Origin: Bacteroidota bacterium
Lineage (GTDB): Bacteria; Bacteroidota; Bacteroidia; Chitinophagales; Chitinophagaceae
Direction: 5' to 3'
NCBI GenBank assembly: GCA_023430465.1
Contig: JAEZAM010000045.1
Location: 1-33,504, forward strand
Length of the DNA: 33,504 nt
Each line of letters opens with the position of its first letter. Position 1 is the first letter of the stretch. Of this stretch, positions 17,677 through 26,424 are shown piece by piece. A program made the translations under genes and the position numbers. Below the pieces are notes generated by a model. The model saw only the letters and a program-made list of their open reading frames with translations. It searched no databases and had not been told where the DNA came from.

Positions 17677-17709
17677 CCTCAACCTTAACCTCTGACTCAG
17701 CCTCAATTC
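17677..17709. repeat. 33-bp CAACCTTAACCTC repeat, second copy
   Basis: CCTCAACCTTAACCTCT followed by GACTCAGCCTCAATTC. It matches 5748-5780 at 30 of 33 positions. Both copies precede a plus-strand gene: 3 bases before the S9 peptidase and 36 before the histone-like gene. Confidence 0.75.
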
Positions 17710-17745
17710 CGGCACAATTCTTATCCCATTTCCGAAAAACCCATT

Positions 17746-18054
17746 ATGGCAAAGTATGGAAAAGCGGCCTCCAAAAAAGTGGAAACGGCCATGAAAGAGA
17801 TGAAACAGGGCAAATTGAAAAGCGGCCGGAGCGGAAAAAAAGTGACCAACCCCAAACAGGCCATCGCGATCGGGCTGTCAGAAGCCCGCGAACGTGGTGC
17901 AAAAGTTCCGGCGAAGAAGAAGGCGGCGAAAAAGAAAACCGCAGCAAAGAAAACGGCAAGAAAGAAAACAGCGACAAAGAGATCGGCACCGAAAAAGACT
18001 GCGCGCAAGTCGGCAAAAAAGAAAACGGCGCGGAAGACAGCCCGCAAAAAATGA
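17746..18054 (+). CDS. Histone H1-like basic protein (DUF6496-like N-terminus)
   Basis: 102 aa. The N-terminal ~50 residues (MAKYGKAASKKVETAMKEMK, then GRSGKKVTNPKQAIAIGLSEAR) match a small domain common in Bacteroidota and often named DUF6496. The remaining half is a Lys/Ala/Thr/Arg low-complexity tail of KKTA, KKTARK and AAKK units, like eukaryotic linker-histone tails and bacterial Hc1/KAARK proteins. A nucleoid-associated, DNA-compacting role is likely but inferred. Its TGA is directly followed by the reverse-strand TGA of the next gene, making TGATCA with no gap. Confidence 0.8.
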   Translation: MAKYGKAASKKVETAMKEMKQGKLKSGRSGKKVTNPKQAIAIGLSEARERGAKVPAKKKAAKKKTAAKKTARKKTATKRSAPKKTARKSAKKKTARKTARKK

Positions 18055-19413
18055 TCAGCGGCACTCGTAGGTTAGCTGCCAGGGCTCTTTTCCTGGCAGT
18101 TGAATCGACGTGGGATAGCCAAACTCATTGACTGAAATCACGCGGATCTTTTCTGCCACTGTGCCGCTGGTGAGAGGGCTCCTCGTTTCGGGGAAATAGA
18201 ACAATGGAAATTCAAATATTGGCCCCAGGACGTTCTCATATAAAGCGTTCAGCGGGTTGAGTACCTCCTGTCCGCAATGCTGCAACAGGTTGGTCCGTGA
18301 CCGGGATTTCTCGATCGCCCTGGATTCGTAGTTGACGAAGGTGGAGTAGACAGTTTCCAGCCCGCTACTGTCTGCACGGTACTCATATTTCAACGACTCG
18401 CCAAAATCCGAGGGGTATACCCAGGCTACGATTCCGGGTGCAGGATACTGGATGAAGATCCGCGTGGGATCAAGCCTGTGTCCGGGTCTTGCTGCGTGAT
18501 GATACTCCAGGGCCGAGATGCGCCCATCGATGTCGTATGCATAGGTTAACGTATCCAGGCCGGAAATGCGGGCGACAGGCTTTGGTTGACTTTCCGCATA
18601 AACATACCGGTACAGCAGGGAATCCTTTCCATCGATGATGGAGATCGCAGATATCCTGCCCGAAGGATCATAGGTAAAATCACCGTGGTATTGCTGGCCT
18701 ATGATCTTTTCGATGCGGCAACGAGCTGCAGGCGATGATTGAAATAAAATGTTGTTGCGGTGCGCGAATGTCTGATCAAACGTGCGTGGATAGGCCAGCA
18801 CAAAATTGATGAACTTATTATCGGTTTGTTTCCACCATTCATCCATCAGTTTACGGTTGAGAAACATCTTCCTAATCTCTTCGCCATTGGCACTGCCCTC
18901 TTCGGTAGTACGAATGACCAGGAAGCTGTCGCGGAGTAAGATTTCCCTGCGAATCACCGCTTCTCCGAGGACATGCTCTTTGTTACGGTAGATGATGAAT
19001 CGTTCATCATCGATAGCCGTATAAATATTGCCTGCATTGATATTGAACAATTGTCGGATATCGTCTGTGGCAAAGTTGCGGAGTAGTTGCCGGAGCAGTT
19101 TTTTATCGCTGGAAATAGCTGGTATATCTGGGAGAAATTCATTGACAGGGCAGCATTCCTGTGGGGGGCGTTTATCTTTCACTTCAGAAATAAATTCCCG
19201 CGAAGATTGAAAGAGCCATTGAAGGTTGTCAAGGGTGTAAAAACTATTAGATGGCAATGCAAAGCTTGTCTCGTGGATGTAATTGTAGTAGTTTTTTTTC
19301 TTGCTGAATTGCAATTGTAGCAGGGATCTGGCGTCAGGGCAATTGGATTCTTGCTGGGAGAAGACGTGTGTGCCGGTGAATAGCAGTGCAAACAGGAGGA
19401 TAGTGATTCTCAT
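18055..19413 (-). CDS. Secreted protein of unknown function with YD-repeat-like strands
   Basis: 452 aa from ATG 19413, which gives a strong signal peptide (MRITILLFALLFTGTHVFSQ). The longer frame to 19548 reads through the promoter and into the palindromic repeat and is rejected. Mature part: Cys-containing N-terminus (ESNCPDARSLLQLQ), a helical middle, then strands such as YHGDFTYDPSGRISAISIID, LTYAYDIDGRISALEYHH and LKYEYRADSSGLETVY that look like YD/RHS-type repeats. Function unknown. A decayed partial copy of its promoter and first ~50 codons lies directly upstream (19568-19699), and palindromic repeats flank that copy. Confidence 0.72.
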   Translation of the reverse strand: MRITILLFALLFTGTHVFSQQESNCPDARSLLQLQFSKKKNYYNYIHETSFALPSNSFYTLDNLQWLFQSSREFISEVKDKRPPQECCPVNEFLPDIPAISSDKKLLRQLLRNFATDDIRQLFNINAGNIYTAIDDERFIIYRNKEHVLGEAVIRREILLRDSFLVIRTTEEGSANGEEIRKMFLNRKLMDEWWKQTDNKFINFVLAYPRTFDQTFAHRNNILFQSSPAARCRIEKIIGQQYHGDFTYDPSGRISAISIIDGKDSLLYRYVYAESQPKPVARISGLDTLTYAYDIDGRISALEYHHAARPGHRLDPTRIFIQYPAPGIVAWVYPSDFGESLKYEYRADSSGLETVYSTFVNYESRAIEKSRSRTNLLQHCGQEVLNPLNALYENVLGPIFEFPLFYFPETRSPLTSGTVAEKIRVISVNEFGYPTSIQLPGKEPWQLTYECR

Positions 19414-19419
19414 CGGTGA

Positions 19420-19450
19420 CCAAGATAGGGCATAAACTGATGGTGGGCAA
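19420..19450 (-). promoter_or_regulatory. Promoter of the secreted YD-like gene
   Basis: Minus strand: TTG (19450-19448), 20 bases, then TATCTTGG (19427-19420), seven of eight to TAnnTTTG. The transcript would begin almost at the ATG (19413). The duplicated copy upstream has TATTTTGG at the matching place. Confidence 0.4.
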
Positions 19451-19540
19451 GTGCTGAACAACGGGGAAAAGTGGGATGATTGGTGGAGGTGGTGGAGGAG
19501 TTCACCGTTCTGATGCCGTCTAAACCCCGCAAAATCGAAA

Positions 19541-19567
19541 GTTGTCAACCTTTAAAAGGTTGACAAC
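19541..19567. repeat. 27-bp palindrome, copy 1 (REP-like)
   Basis: Arms GTTGTCAACCTT and AAGGTTGACAAC around TAA. The left flank CGTCTAAACCCCGCAAAATCGAAA is conserved with the other two copies, the right flank CTTTGG with copy 2. It marks the point where the duplicated 5' gene fragment (19568-19699) stops matching its parent. Confidence 0.9.
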
Positions 19568-19699
19568 CTTTGGCGGCGAAGCTGGCTTCTTGGATATAGT
19601 CTTTTTTTTGAAAAGATGTGACAGGAACCTGGTGTCAGGCGAATTGAATTCTTGCCGTACCGGTGTATGGCAGCGTAAACAGGAGGATATTATTTTCAT
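19568..19699 (-). pseudogene. Decayed duplicate of the 5' end of the secreted YD-like gene
   Basis: Minus strand from ATG 19699. After an early frameshift it reads QEFNSPDTRFLSHLFKKK, against QESNCPDARSLLQLQFSKKK in the gene at 18055-19413. Upstream of the ATG the match continues through the promoter to the conserved flank of palindrome copy 2 (TTCATCGGTG, AACAGGAGGATA, GATGCCGTC and other shared words). The fragment ends abruptly in palindrome copy 1 after about 44 codons. Non-functional: the signal peptide frame is lost and the 3' part is missing. Confidence 0.75.
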
Positions 19700-19824
19700 C
19701 GGTGTCCAAAATAAGCCATGCGGCTGGCCGGCGAACGGTGAAAAAAAGGAAGCTCGGGGCGATTATTGGGGATGTTAGGAGGAATTCACGACCAGGATGC
19801 CGTCCAAACTACGCAAAATCGAAA

Positions 19825-19851
19825 GTTGTCAACCTTTAAAAGGTTGACAAC
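19825..19851. repeat. 27-bp palindrome, copy 2 (REP-like), encodes a gene end
   Basis: Identical 27 bases to copy 1, with left flank CGTCCAAACTACGCAAAATCGAAA. On the minus strand it supplies the last four codons (TTG TCA ACC TTT) and the TAA of the 567-aa secreted gene; the stop codon lies at the tip of the hairpin. Confidence 0.9.
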
Positions 19852-21539
19852 CTTTGGCTGGTATAGGACTCCATCTCCCTTCGATAAACTTCCATTTTCC
19901 ATTTTTTCCTTCTCATTTCATTCATTTCTATTTTTAACCTGTAAGAGTTGTCCAGCAGGAACACCATCACCCCTATTTTCGACGTATCCCCCGCCTCATC
20001 CGCCTGGATTACCTGCTGCATCAGTCTCTTTAAAAGATCGCGAGGCAATTTGCGCGGGAGCAGCAACGCGCCCATCACGTCTGCACCAGGGCTTGTGCGC
20101 AATAAGTGCTGAAAGATCAGGCTGTCTGCACCAGGTGTAACAATATTTCTCAAAGCATAGACCAACTCACCGCGCATCATGGAGTCACCTCTTTCATAAG
20201 CTCCAGTTATAAATCCTTCTGCAATTTTCATTCCTGCATTGCCCACCACATACAAATATTGTAAGGTATCCGTAATGCCCGACTTATATCGACGCTGAAG
20301 GTGCGCCACCAGCTTCTCATATTCTTCCGGCTCTTTCACCCTGATCGATCCTGCATAAGCCGCAAGCGCCAATTCAACCAGGTTAAGGGTGTTTTCTTCT
20401 GTCGCACTATTTTTTATCCGTAATAACTCTTCTGCCAGCTCATCCGTTATTGCATCCGCGAGTGAGATCCTGACCACGAGGTCCTTTAGTTTCCCATAAT
20501 CACCCTTCACGCTCCTGGCCCATTCAGTTAACAGCTTACCGGACTGCTCGGTACGGCTTTCAATCACGGCATCTTCGAGTAACTGTTGCAATGCCTCGCT
20601 CCGGGTGCTTTTCAGAGCATCCATCAATTCATCATGTGCAGTCGGGAGAAGTTGCAAAGCTGACCTGATCCTGGATTTCAACCGGAATCGCTCTTCTAAC
20701 TCAAGTGAATCCACCTGGCTTGCCAATTTCAGTAATGAAGCCATTGAGTCCGTCTTCAGCAGTGAACGTGCAATGGCCAGGGCACGATCGGCCGGCGCCG
20801 CGCCGGGATATAATTCAAACAGGTAGCCATTTTTAATGGCGATTGCAGGAGCGTTTCCATGACTTATTCTTTCGAGTTGGAATGATCGCTCCACGAGTGC
20901 CGTAACCCTTCGGCCTACCGTCTGCCGCTTTCTTTCCGCAAATTGAATTGTTTTCAATATGCCCCCGCGCTGGCCAAATACCGCCTTCCAAAAGTATCGA
21001 TCAAGCACAAGAACTGCTCGCTCGTGCGATGGATTATTATATTCTGCATTTTTTTTCTCAAGTGAACCCCCGTCACGCACTATCATGTACTCCACATCAA
21101 GCAGACCATCCGGCTTTTGTTCTGAGACGATGCCCTTGTATAATCCAAAATTCAATTCACTGATCCAGGGACGGATCAATGAAAGTATATTTCCCGCGGT
21201 ATCCGTTGCAATGATCCTTTTTACGCGGTATTGACTATCCAATATGAAATAGCCCCCAAGCGTTGGCCGGGAGCTATTTTTTGTAATTGAATTTCTATAA
21301 GTTTCCGTGCGCAGGTCAAAGCGGTAAGCCGTATCTGTCATGCGCTGAAGAAGGATCGTACCTGTGTGGATTGTGCTGTCACGGCGTATCGCGGCACTTC
21401 CTCCAAACAACGCACCGTAATCTGTAGCCAGGCGCTCAGCGTAATTAAACCGATATTCCCCCTGTTCAGCCACCTGCCCATTACACCAGTTGCTGCAAAC
21501 AAACAGGCTGACGCCTATCAGAAATCTACCAGGTGACAT
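19836..21539 (-). CDS. Exported protein of unknown function with helical-repeat C-terminal half
   Basis: 567 aa from ATG 21539 (MSPGRFLIGVSLFVCSNWCNGQ, signal peptide). The N-terminal ~220 residues are strand-rich (GTILLQRMTDTAYRFDLRTE, RVKRIIATDTAGNILSL). From about 240 on it is almost all helix with HEAT/ARM-like spacing (LALAAYAGSIRVKEPEEYEK, GELVYALRNIVTPGADSLIF). A strand-rich sheet followed by helical repeats recalls large lipid-transfer proteins, but that is speculation. The start overlaps the upstream gene by 14 bases, so translation is coupled. The last residues LSTF and the stop come from palindrome copy 2, so the natural C-terminus may have been replaced. Confidence 0.7.
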   Translation of the reverse strand: MSPGRFLIGVSLFVCSNWCNGQVAEQGEYRFNYAERLATDYGALFGGSAAIRRDSTIHTGTILLQRMTDTAYRFDLRTETYRNSITKNSSRPTLGGYFILDSQYRVKRIIATDTAGNILSLIRPWISELNFGLYKGIVSEQKPDGLLDVEYMIVRDGGSLEKKNAEYNNPSHERAVLVLDRYFWKAVFGQRGGILKTIQFAERKRQTVGRRVTALVERSFQLERISHGNAPAIAIKNGYLFELYPGAAPADRALAIARSLLKTDSMASLLKLASQVDSLELEERFRLKSRIRSALQLLPTAHDELMDALKSTRSEALQQLLEDAVIESRTEQSGKLLTEWARSVKGDYGKLKDLVVRISLADAITDELAEELLRIKNSATEENTLNLVELALAAYAGSIRVKEPEEYEKLVAHLQRRYKSGITDTLQYLYVVGNAGMKIAEGFITGAYERGDSMMRGELVYALRNIVTPGADSLIFQHLLRTSPGADVMGALLLPRKLPRDLLKRLMQQVIQADEAGDTSKIGVMVFLLDNSYRLKIEMNEMRRKKWKMEVYRREMESYTSQRLSTF

Positions 21540-22974
21540 ACACTGATTTATCTTCGTCCACGATCGTTTTGGAAAATTGCAAGGCAGAGCCCGAATTGAA
21601 CAATTCATTTTCTACGCGCCTTGTCTCCCAGCATGCCACGTTCAATCCCTGCAATACAATATTGTCACACTTGAAATTCAAATATTCGTAAAAAGTATAT
21701 ATCCTGCCCCGGAGAAATTCAAGTTCAGCAGTGGCGGCCATGTCATCGGAAAATACAAGTCGGCCGTTTTGAATTTTCATTCCTGCGGAAAATCCAAAAT
21801 CAACTCCCGCTTCAACCAAACGGATCTCGCCTCCTACCCCGAAATCACCAATCGTGGCCAGCGCTTCACCGCCAGGGCCGAGCATTTCTGTAGCAGATGT
21901 TTCCATAATGATAGATTGCGCAAACCTGGGTCCAATAGAGCCGGATATGCCCGTGCGACTCATTTTTACATCCAGGCCCGCCCCTACGCCGATCGACGTC
22001 ATATAGAAATCAACAGGCATAAGCATATTCAACCCGTACGTGTATATATCTGCCCCTCCAATCAGTTTGGATACCGGGTACAGACGTGTCTCTTCAAAAG
22101 TATAGCCCTCCCCGGTGATGGCTGGCTTATTCTCATTGAGCAATACCGTCTGCAAAACCTGCAGTTTTGCTTTGCTGCTGTGTTTTTGATTCTTGTTGCT
22201 GCGTGCCGTAAACTCTGACTCGAGTTTATATGCCGTGATAGTGCCGATCTCTGGAATAGCTGCGCTCACATCAAGCTTCATCCCCGCAGTATAAAAAGCA
22301 GTGGTCTCCCGCATCAGCTTTGTCAGTGAATCCTGACGCATTTGCGATGACTGAATGAAAAACGGATCGTTCTCTCCCTTCAGATAACTACTGACCACGA
22401 GTTTTACACCATAGTCTCCCTTACGAAACTCAGGTGGCGTCAGGTTGAAGGTCCGGTCAAATTTTTCATTAGGCAATGACTCTATCTCGAGTTTTCGGGC
22501 AGCAGTGAACTTATTTTCGATTTTGCCTGCAATCTTTTTGTTCATAGTCAACTCGGGCGTAAACCGGGTATTGAGCGCCGCATTGATCGGCTTGAGCGTA
22601 GCCTGGGTATTGAGGTTCGCTGCCACCACTGCATTACCGGAAATTGAAGCCGGTTTGAATTTAGATGCAACAACTATTTTTTGTGTGCGATCTCGTGAAA
22701 AGCCAATGGTCGCCAGGTTGCCCTCTACCTTGTTCATCGCATTCACATAATCAGCAAGCTTTATTGTCCTTTTGTTTGGCAGTGTCACTACCTCATTTCC
22801 GGTTGGTGAACCTTTTGCAAAATCCGTGGCCTTGAACGGCCTGAAGTTTACTGGTGTGGCACTGGCGGGCGCAAACAGGTTCCTGTCCAGCTTTTTCTTT
22901 TGGGCAAAAACCGTCGTCGCCCCGGTTACGATAAGACAGGTTATCGACACCCTTAAAATTGTTGTTTGTTTCAC
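21526..22974 (-). CDS. Exported protein of unknown function
   Basis: 482 aa. The start is GTG (22974-22972): a TAA lies two codons upstream and there is no ATG before the signal peptide (KQTTILRVSITCLIVTGATTVFAQ). The mature N-terminal third is basic and Asn/Lys-rich; the C-terminal half has amphipathic Gly-rich strands (IGVGAGLDVKMSRTGISGSI, IGDFGVGGEIRLVEAGVDFG) suggesting a beta-rich surface or barrel-associated domain, and ends in W. Two Cys (NFKCDN, NVACWE) may pair. Not recognised. Middle gene of a three-gene set: 32 bases after the barrel-like gene, overlapping the next by 14. Confidence 0.7.
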   Translation of the reverse strand: MKQTTILRVSITCLIVTGATTVFAQKKKLDRNLFAPASATPVNFRPFKATDFAKGSPTGNEVVTLPNKRTIKLADYVNAMNKVEGNLATIGFSRDRTQKIVVASKFKPASISGNAVVAANLNTQATLKPINAALNTRFTPELTMNKKIAGKIENKFTAARKLEIESLPNEKFDRTFNLTPPEFRKGDYGVKLVVSSYLKGENDPFFIQSSQMRQDSLTKLMRETTAFYTAGMKLDVSAAIPEIGTITAYKLESEFTARSNKNQKHSSKAKLQVLQTVLLNENKPAITGEGYTFEETRLYPVSKLIGGADIYTYGLNMLMPVDFYMTSIGVGAGLDVKMSRTGISGSIGPRFAQSIIMETSATEMLGPGGEALATIGDFGVGGEIRLVEAGVDFGFSAGMKIQNGRLVFSDDMAATAELEFLRGRIYTFYEYLNFKCDNIVLQGLNVACWETRRVENELFNSGSALQFSKTIVDEDKSVYVTW

Positions 22975-23006
22975 GTGTTAAGATTTATGGTTAATGGAAA
23001 TATAGA

Positions 23007-24239
23007 TTATCGCATCATGCAGGAGATACCGGCAATCGGCGTAAACGTTTCGGCTTTCCAGCTATCACTGAATACGCATCGTAGTCCATAGTTGATTACG
23101 AGGTTGCGGCTGATGCGCCAGTCTCCCCCTATGCTCAACGTATTTGGATGCACAGGTGCCCATTGAACAGAGCTGCTCACTACGGAAAATCCTGAAGGAG
23201 CAGTAAATGTTTTATCGAGCGCTGCTACGGGTGTTTCGAGTGATTTTTTCTCATATAAAAATTCAGCGAAAAAGCTATAAGCTGCGCCTCCATAGCGCAT
23301 GTTCATTCCGAGTGTGTAAAGCCGGTTGGCTGCCAATGCGCGAGCCTCAGACTGATCGAGTGTAATGTCATCGGTGAGGAGAAAAGAGAGTTCTTCTTCA
23401 TAAAAGGTAGCGCGGGCAAGCCCGGAGATCATTAATTTTTTACCTATGGGAAAACCACCGTTAATCCACAAGCCCCAGCCTGTGTTTCGATTCAATCGAA
23501 GCTTTTTCAACGAACCGGCGCTATCACTTGCATAGGTATATACGCGGCCAAAAGCGATGTCGAGCGAGGCGGCGTTCCAATTTTCCGCAACAAATATTTT
23601 CGCCCGGCGATTGATCTCGTCAATTCGCTTACCATTCAGAGCCTGTAATTCTGTAACAAGCGCGATCATTTGTTCCCTCAGCGCAGGTTTATCCAAGATG
23701 TTGGAGGTTGTATCAAGTTTCAGCCTGGTGGCTGCAAGCTCCGATTCAAGCGCAGCGCGCTGTTCAGCGAATGAAGTTCCCACGTCATCATAGAGGCCTT
23801 CCGCCATCAATGGATCCCGCTGCCGGTACAGGTTTAATTTTGCAGCAAATCCTATCCTGCGATCACTCTCCTCATTCTGCACCGTGCCAATGGATACATC
23901 CAGTGAAGCAAGTTTGCGCATGAACAGGCTGGCCGCCTGGTATTTCCGAAGGTCTTTGCGATTGTAAAATAACTCCCAGACTGGCTGCGACTGGATGGCG
24001 AGATTGGGATTAAGGCGCCAGGACTTGAATGACCAGTCTACCTTGAAGTCCTTGATATCCGTGGTGCGATTTATTTGTGATGGCGTAACACCCATCAGGT
24101 CAAATACCGGGGAGGCAGGAATACTCAATTCTTTTGGTGAGAAACGTGGGGGTCCGGTCTCGTTGTCCTGGCTATGTAATAAACTTGTCTGAACAACAAG
24201 AATGCAGAGACAAAGAAAGCTGTTACGGATGAGCAGCAT
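23007..24239 (-). CDS. Putative outer-membrane beta-barrel protein
   Basis: 410 aa with a signal peptide (MLLIRNSFLCLCILVVQTSLLHSQ). A mid-region coiled-coil-like helix (about 150-215: FAEQRAALESELAATRLKLD) separates two strand-rich parts. The C-terminal half alternates hydrophobic/polar residues in barrel style (SLDIAFGRVYTYASD, NTGWGLWINGGFPIGKKLMI, YTLGMNMRYGGAAYSFFAEF, LSIGGDWRISRNLVINYGLR). The end is GISCMMR rather than the classic terminal Phe. Probably first gene of an operon with the two exported proteins downstream; its start lies 144 bases from the divergent sensor kinase. Confidence 0.68.
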   Translation of the reverse strand: MLLIRNSFLCLCILVVQTSLLHSQDNETGPPRFSPKELSIPASPVFDLMGVTPSQINRTTDIKDFKVDWSFKSWRLNPNLAIQSQPVWELFYNRKDLRKYQAASLFMRKLASLDVSIGTVQNEESDRRIGFAAKLNLYRQRDPLMAEGLYDDVGTSFAEQRAALESELAATRLKLDTTSNILDKPALREQMIALVTELQALNGKRIDEINRRAKIFVAENWNAASLDIAFGRVYTYASDSAGSLKKLRLNRNTGWGLWINGGFPIGKKLMISGLARATFYEEELSFLLTDDITLDQSEARALAANRLYTLGMNMRYGGAAYSFFAEFLYEKKSLETPVAALDKTFTAPSGFSVVSSSVQWAPVHPNTLSIGGDWRISRNLVINYGLRCVFSDSWKAETFTPIAGISCMMR

Positions 24240-24383
24240 GCGCGTACAATTTGATGTGGTGAAACTACTTTTCCGCCGCTTGCCGGGCTATACCTGAATC
24301 AGGCGGATTACTGATGAAATAAATACCTGAATGGAGGTAGGCCGGGATTGCAGCAAAGACGTATTTTGTAGCAAACCCCGGCG

Positions 24384-26387
24384 ATGCTCCACCGCATGAT
24401 CAGGCTACTGCTTATTTCTACATCATTGATCAATATCTCGTTCGCACAGACACGTTCGAATAAGACTCTTGACAGCCTGCTGTCGATCGTACAACTGGCC
24501 GCGACTGATACCGGAAAGATCAATGCCCTTACTTCCATCACCCGTTATTACTATGGCAGAGGACAGTTCGATTCTGCCAGGATATATAGCTGGCAAGCAT
24601 TACAGATCGCAGAGGCCAATAATGATAAAAAGAACATGGGAAGGGCATACTACAATCTTGGCCTTTCCAACACCAGCCTTACCCGCTATGACAGTGCCGC
24701 GTATTATTTGACGAAGTCTTTATCTATGGGACGGGCTGGCGGAGATACTGCATTGATTGCACACTCACTGCAAGGGCTGGCGCTTTCGGCACAGTATCAG
24801 TCAGATCATCGTACAGCGGTTGATTACCTCTTGCAGCAGTTGACCATTACCCAGGCTGGCAATAATCCGCGGGCGCGGGCAATAGAGCCACAGACCTACT
24901 CGAATATCGGATTCAACCTGATTGCGATGGATGAAACCGACCGAGGGATCGGGTACATAAAGCAATCATTGCAATTCAGGAATTATCCCGACGAAAACAG
25001 GTTCAGGGTTTCAGCATATCTGACCCTGGCGGATGTGTACATGAAAGAAAGAAATTATTCGCAGGCCAGGTTATACCTGGATTCCGCGGTAGTGACAAAT
25101 GCAACACTGAATAATATTCAGCTTCGCACATTGGTGGCAAACACTGAAGGATCTTATTATAAACTCACTAATGATACGCTACGGGCGCTTGAAGCGTATG
25201 AAAGGGCCTATCGTTATACCGACACATCACGATCGGATTATCTGCGGGCCGAAGTGGCGGAAAACCTGGCGGGATTGTATTTATCGAAAAAGGATCTGTC
25301 AGCAGCCCGGCGTTTCGCGCGCGAAGCTTCAGACATTGGCTTACGCCTGAAGCATTACAGGGTTGTGGCAAACAGCCTTGCCGTTTTATCAATCCTATCC
25401 GAACAATCCGGCGACTTCAGAGCGGCGCTGGAATATGAACGCCGAAGCAATGGATACAGGGACAGTGTCCGAACGGCGGACTCACGGAAGGCAGCGCTGG
25501 TTTTGGAATCGAAGTACCAGGACCAACGAAGAGAGAGTGAGATCACTGCATTGAAATTGTCAAACCGTGAAAACGAATTGAACCTTTTGCGACGCAACAG
25601 GTTGCTGCTATTGTTGGGGGTTGGCGCGGCGCTGATTTTGCTTATCATGTTTTTCGTAGGCAGGACCAACAGGCAAAAGCGGATCATTGCGGAGAAGGAA
25701 AACAGGCTGCAACAGGAGCAGATGAAATTGCTGAGGGAGCAGCAGCAGGTAGTTTCTCTGCAAAGTATGATCAATGGCCAGGAGACGGAGCGATCGAGGA
25801 TAGCAAAAGACCTGCATGATGGGTTGGGCGGACTGTTTTCGACCGTCAAGATGCATCTCAGTAGTCTCCGCCATGAACGGGAGGAATTAGGCAAAAATGA
25901 ACTTTTGGAGAAAAGCGTGAAGCTGGTCGATACGGCCTCGGTGGAGATACGCCGGATAGCGCACAACATGATGCCGGAGGTGTTGATGAAGATGGGACTG
26001 GTAGATGCTGTGAATGATATGTGTAATCATGTGAATGCAGGTAAATTGCTTTATATCTCGCTGCAGGCATATGGAATGGAACGTAGGCTGCCTGCTGCAA
26101 CCGAGATCATGTTGTATAGAATTTTGCAGGAGTTGATCAACAATATCATCCGTCATTCAGGTGCAACCGCAGCGATTGTTCAGTTTAACCGCAATGGAAA
26201 CAGGTTGACGATTACTGTGGAGGACAATGGGCGGGGCTTTGATGCTGTGGGTGAGGGTAAACATGCCGGTCTGGCTACGATTCAGAGCCGTGTTACGTAC
26301 CTTGATGGTAAGATGGCGATTGAATCGGAAGATGGTCTGGGAACAACGGTGATGATGGACTTTTTGCTGGAGGATAAGATGGATTAG
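24384..26387 (+). CDS. TPR-containing sensor histidine kinase (HisKA_3 / NarL-type)
   Basis: 667 aa. Signal peptide (MIRLLLISTSLINISFAQ; ATG 24384, or 24396 four codons in), periplasmic TPR repeats (about 40-390: MGRAYYNLGLSNTSLTRYDS, RALEAYERAYRYTDTSRSDY), one membrane helix (LLLLLGVGAALILLIMFFVG, about 410-430), a coiled coil (about 435-465), a HisKA_3 domain with phospho-acceptor His478 in AKDLHDGLGGLFSTVKMHL and a HATPase domain with ELINNIIRHSGA (N box) and VEDNGRGFD (G1). It should autophosphorylate and pass phosphate to the regulator encoded 37 bases downstream. The signal sensed is unknown. Confidence 0.92.
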   Translation: MLHRMIRLLLISTSLINISFAQTRSNKTLDSLLSIVQLAATDTGKINALTSITRYYYGRGQFDSARIYSWQALQIAEANNDKKNMGRAYYNLGLSNTSLTRYDSAAYYLTKSLSMGRAGGDTALIAHSLQGLALSAQYQSDHRTAVDYLLQQLTITQAGNNPRARAIEPQTYSNIGFNLIAMDETDRGIGYIKQSLQFRNYPDENRFRVSAYLTLADVYMKERNYSQARLYLDSAVVTNATLNNIQLRTLVANTEGSYYKLTNDTLRALEAYERAYRYTDTSRSDYLRAEVAENLAGLYLSKKDLSAARRFAREASDIGLRLKHYRVVANSLAVLSILSEQSGDFRAALEYERRSNGYRDSVRTADSRKAALVLESKYQDQRRESEITALKLSNRENELNLLRRNRLLLLLGVGAALILLIMFFVGRTNRQKRIIAEKENRLQQEQMKLLREQQQVVSLQSMINGQETERSRIAKDLHDGLGGLFSTVKMHLSSLRHEREELGKNELLEKSVKLVDTASVEIRRIAHNMMPEVLMKMGLVDAVNDMCNHVNAGKLLYISLQAYGMERRLPAATEIMLYRILQELINNIIRHSGATAAIVQFNRNGNRLTITVEDNGRGFDAVGEGKHAGLATIQSRVTYLDGKMAIESEDGLGTTVMMDFLLEDKMD

Positions 26388-26424
26388 AGGTTTGGGTCAT
26401 GTTTTGTATTTTCATGGATACAAC

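Larger units (their letters stand above)
17376..17745. other. Divergent intergenic region between parE and the histone-like gene
   Basis: About 320-370 bases with no convincing gene. It holds the parE -7 box (17494-17501, minus), a GC-rich middle with nothing recognised, and a 33-base pyrimidine-rich repeat (17677-17709) shared with the leader of the S9 peptidase. A 76-codon minus frame (17430-17660) is low in protein character and is left out. Confidence 0.5.

Noticed and set aside
19414..19548. N-terminal extension of the secreted YD-like protein beginning MTTFDFAGFRR
   Set aside because: It reads through the promoter and into the palindrome flank; the same MTTFDFA peptide appears at 27109 from copy 3, so it is repeat-derived. 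The signal peptide starts at 19413.
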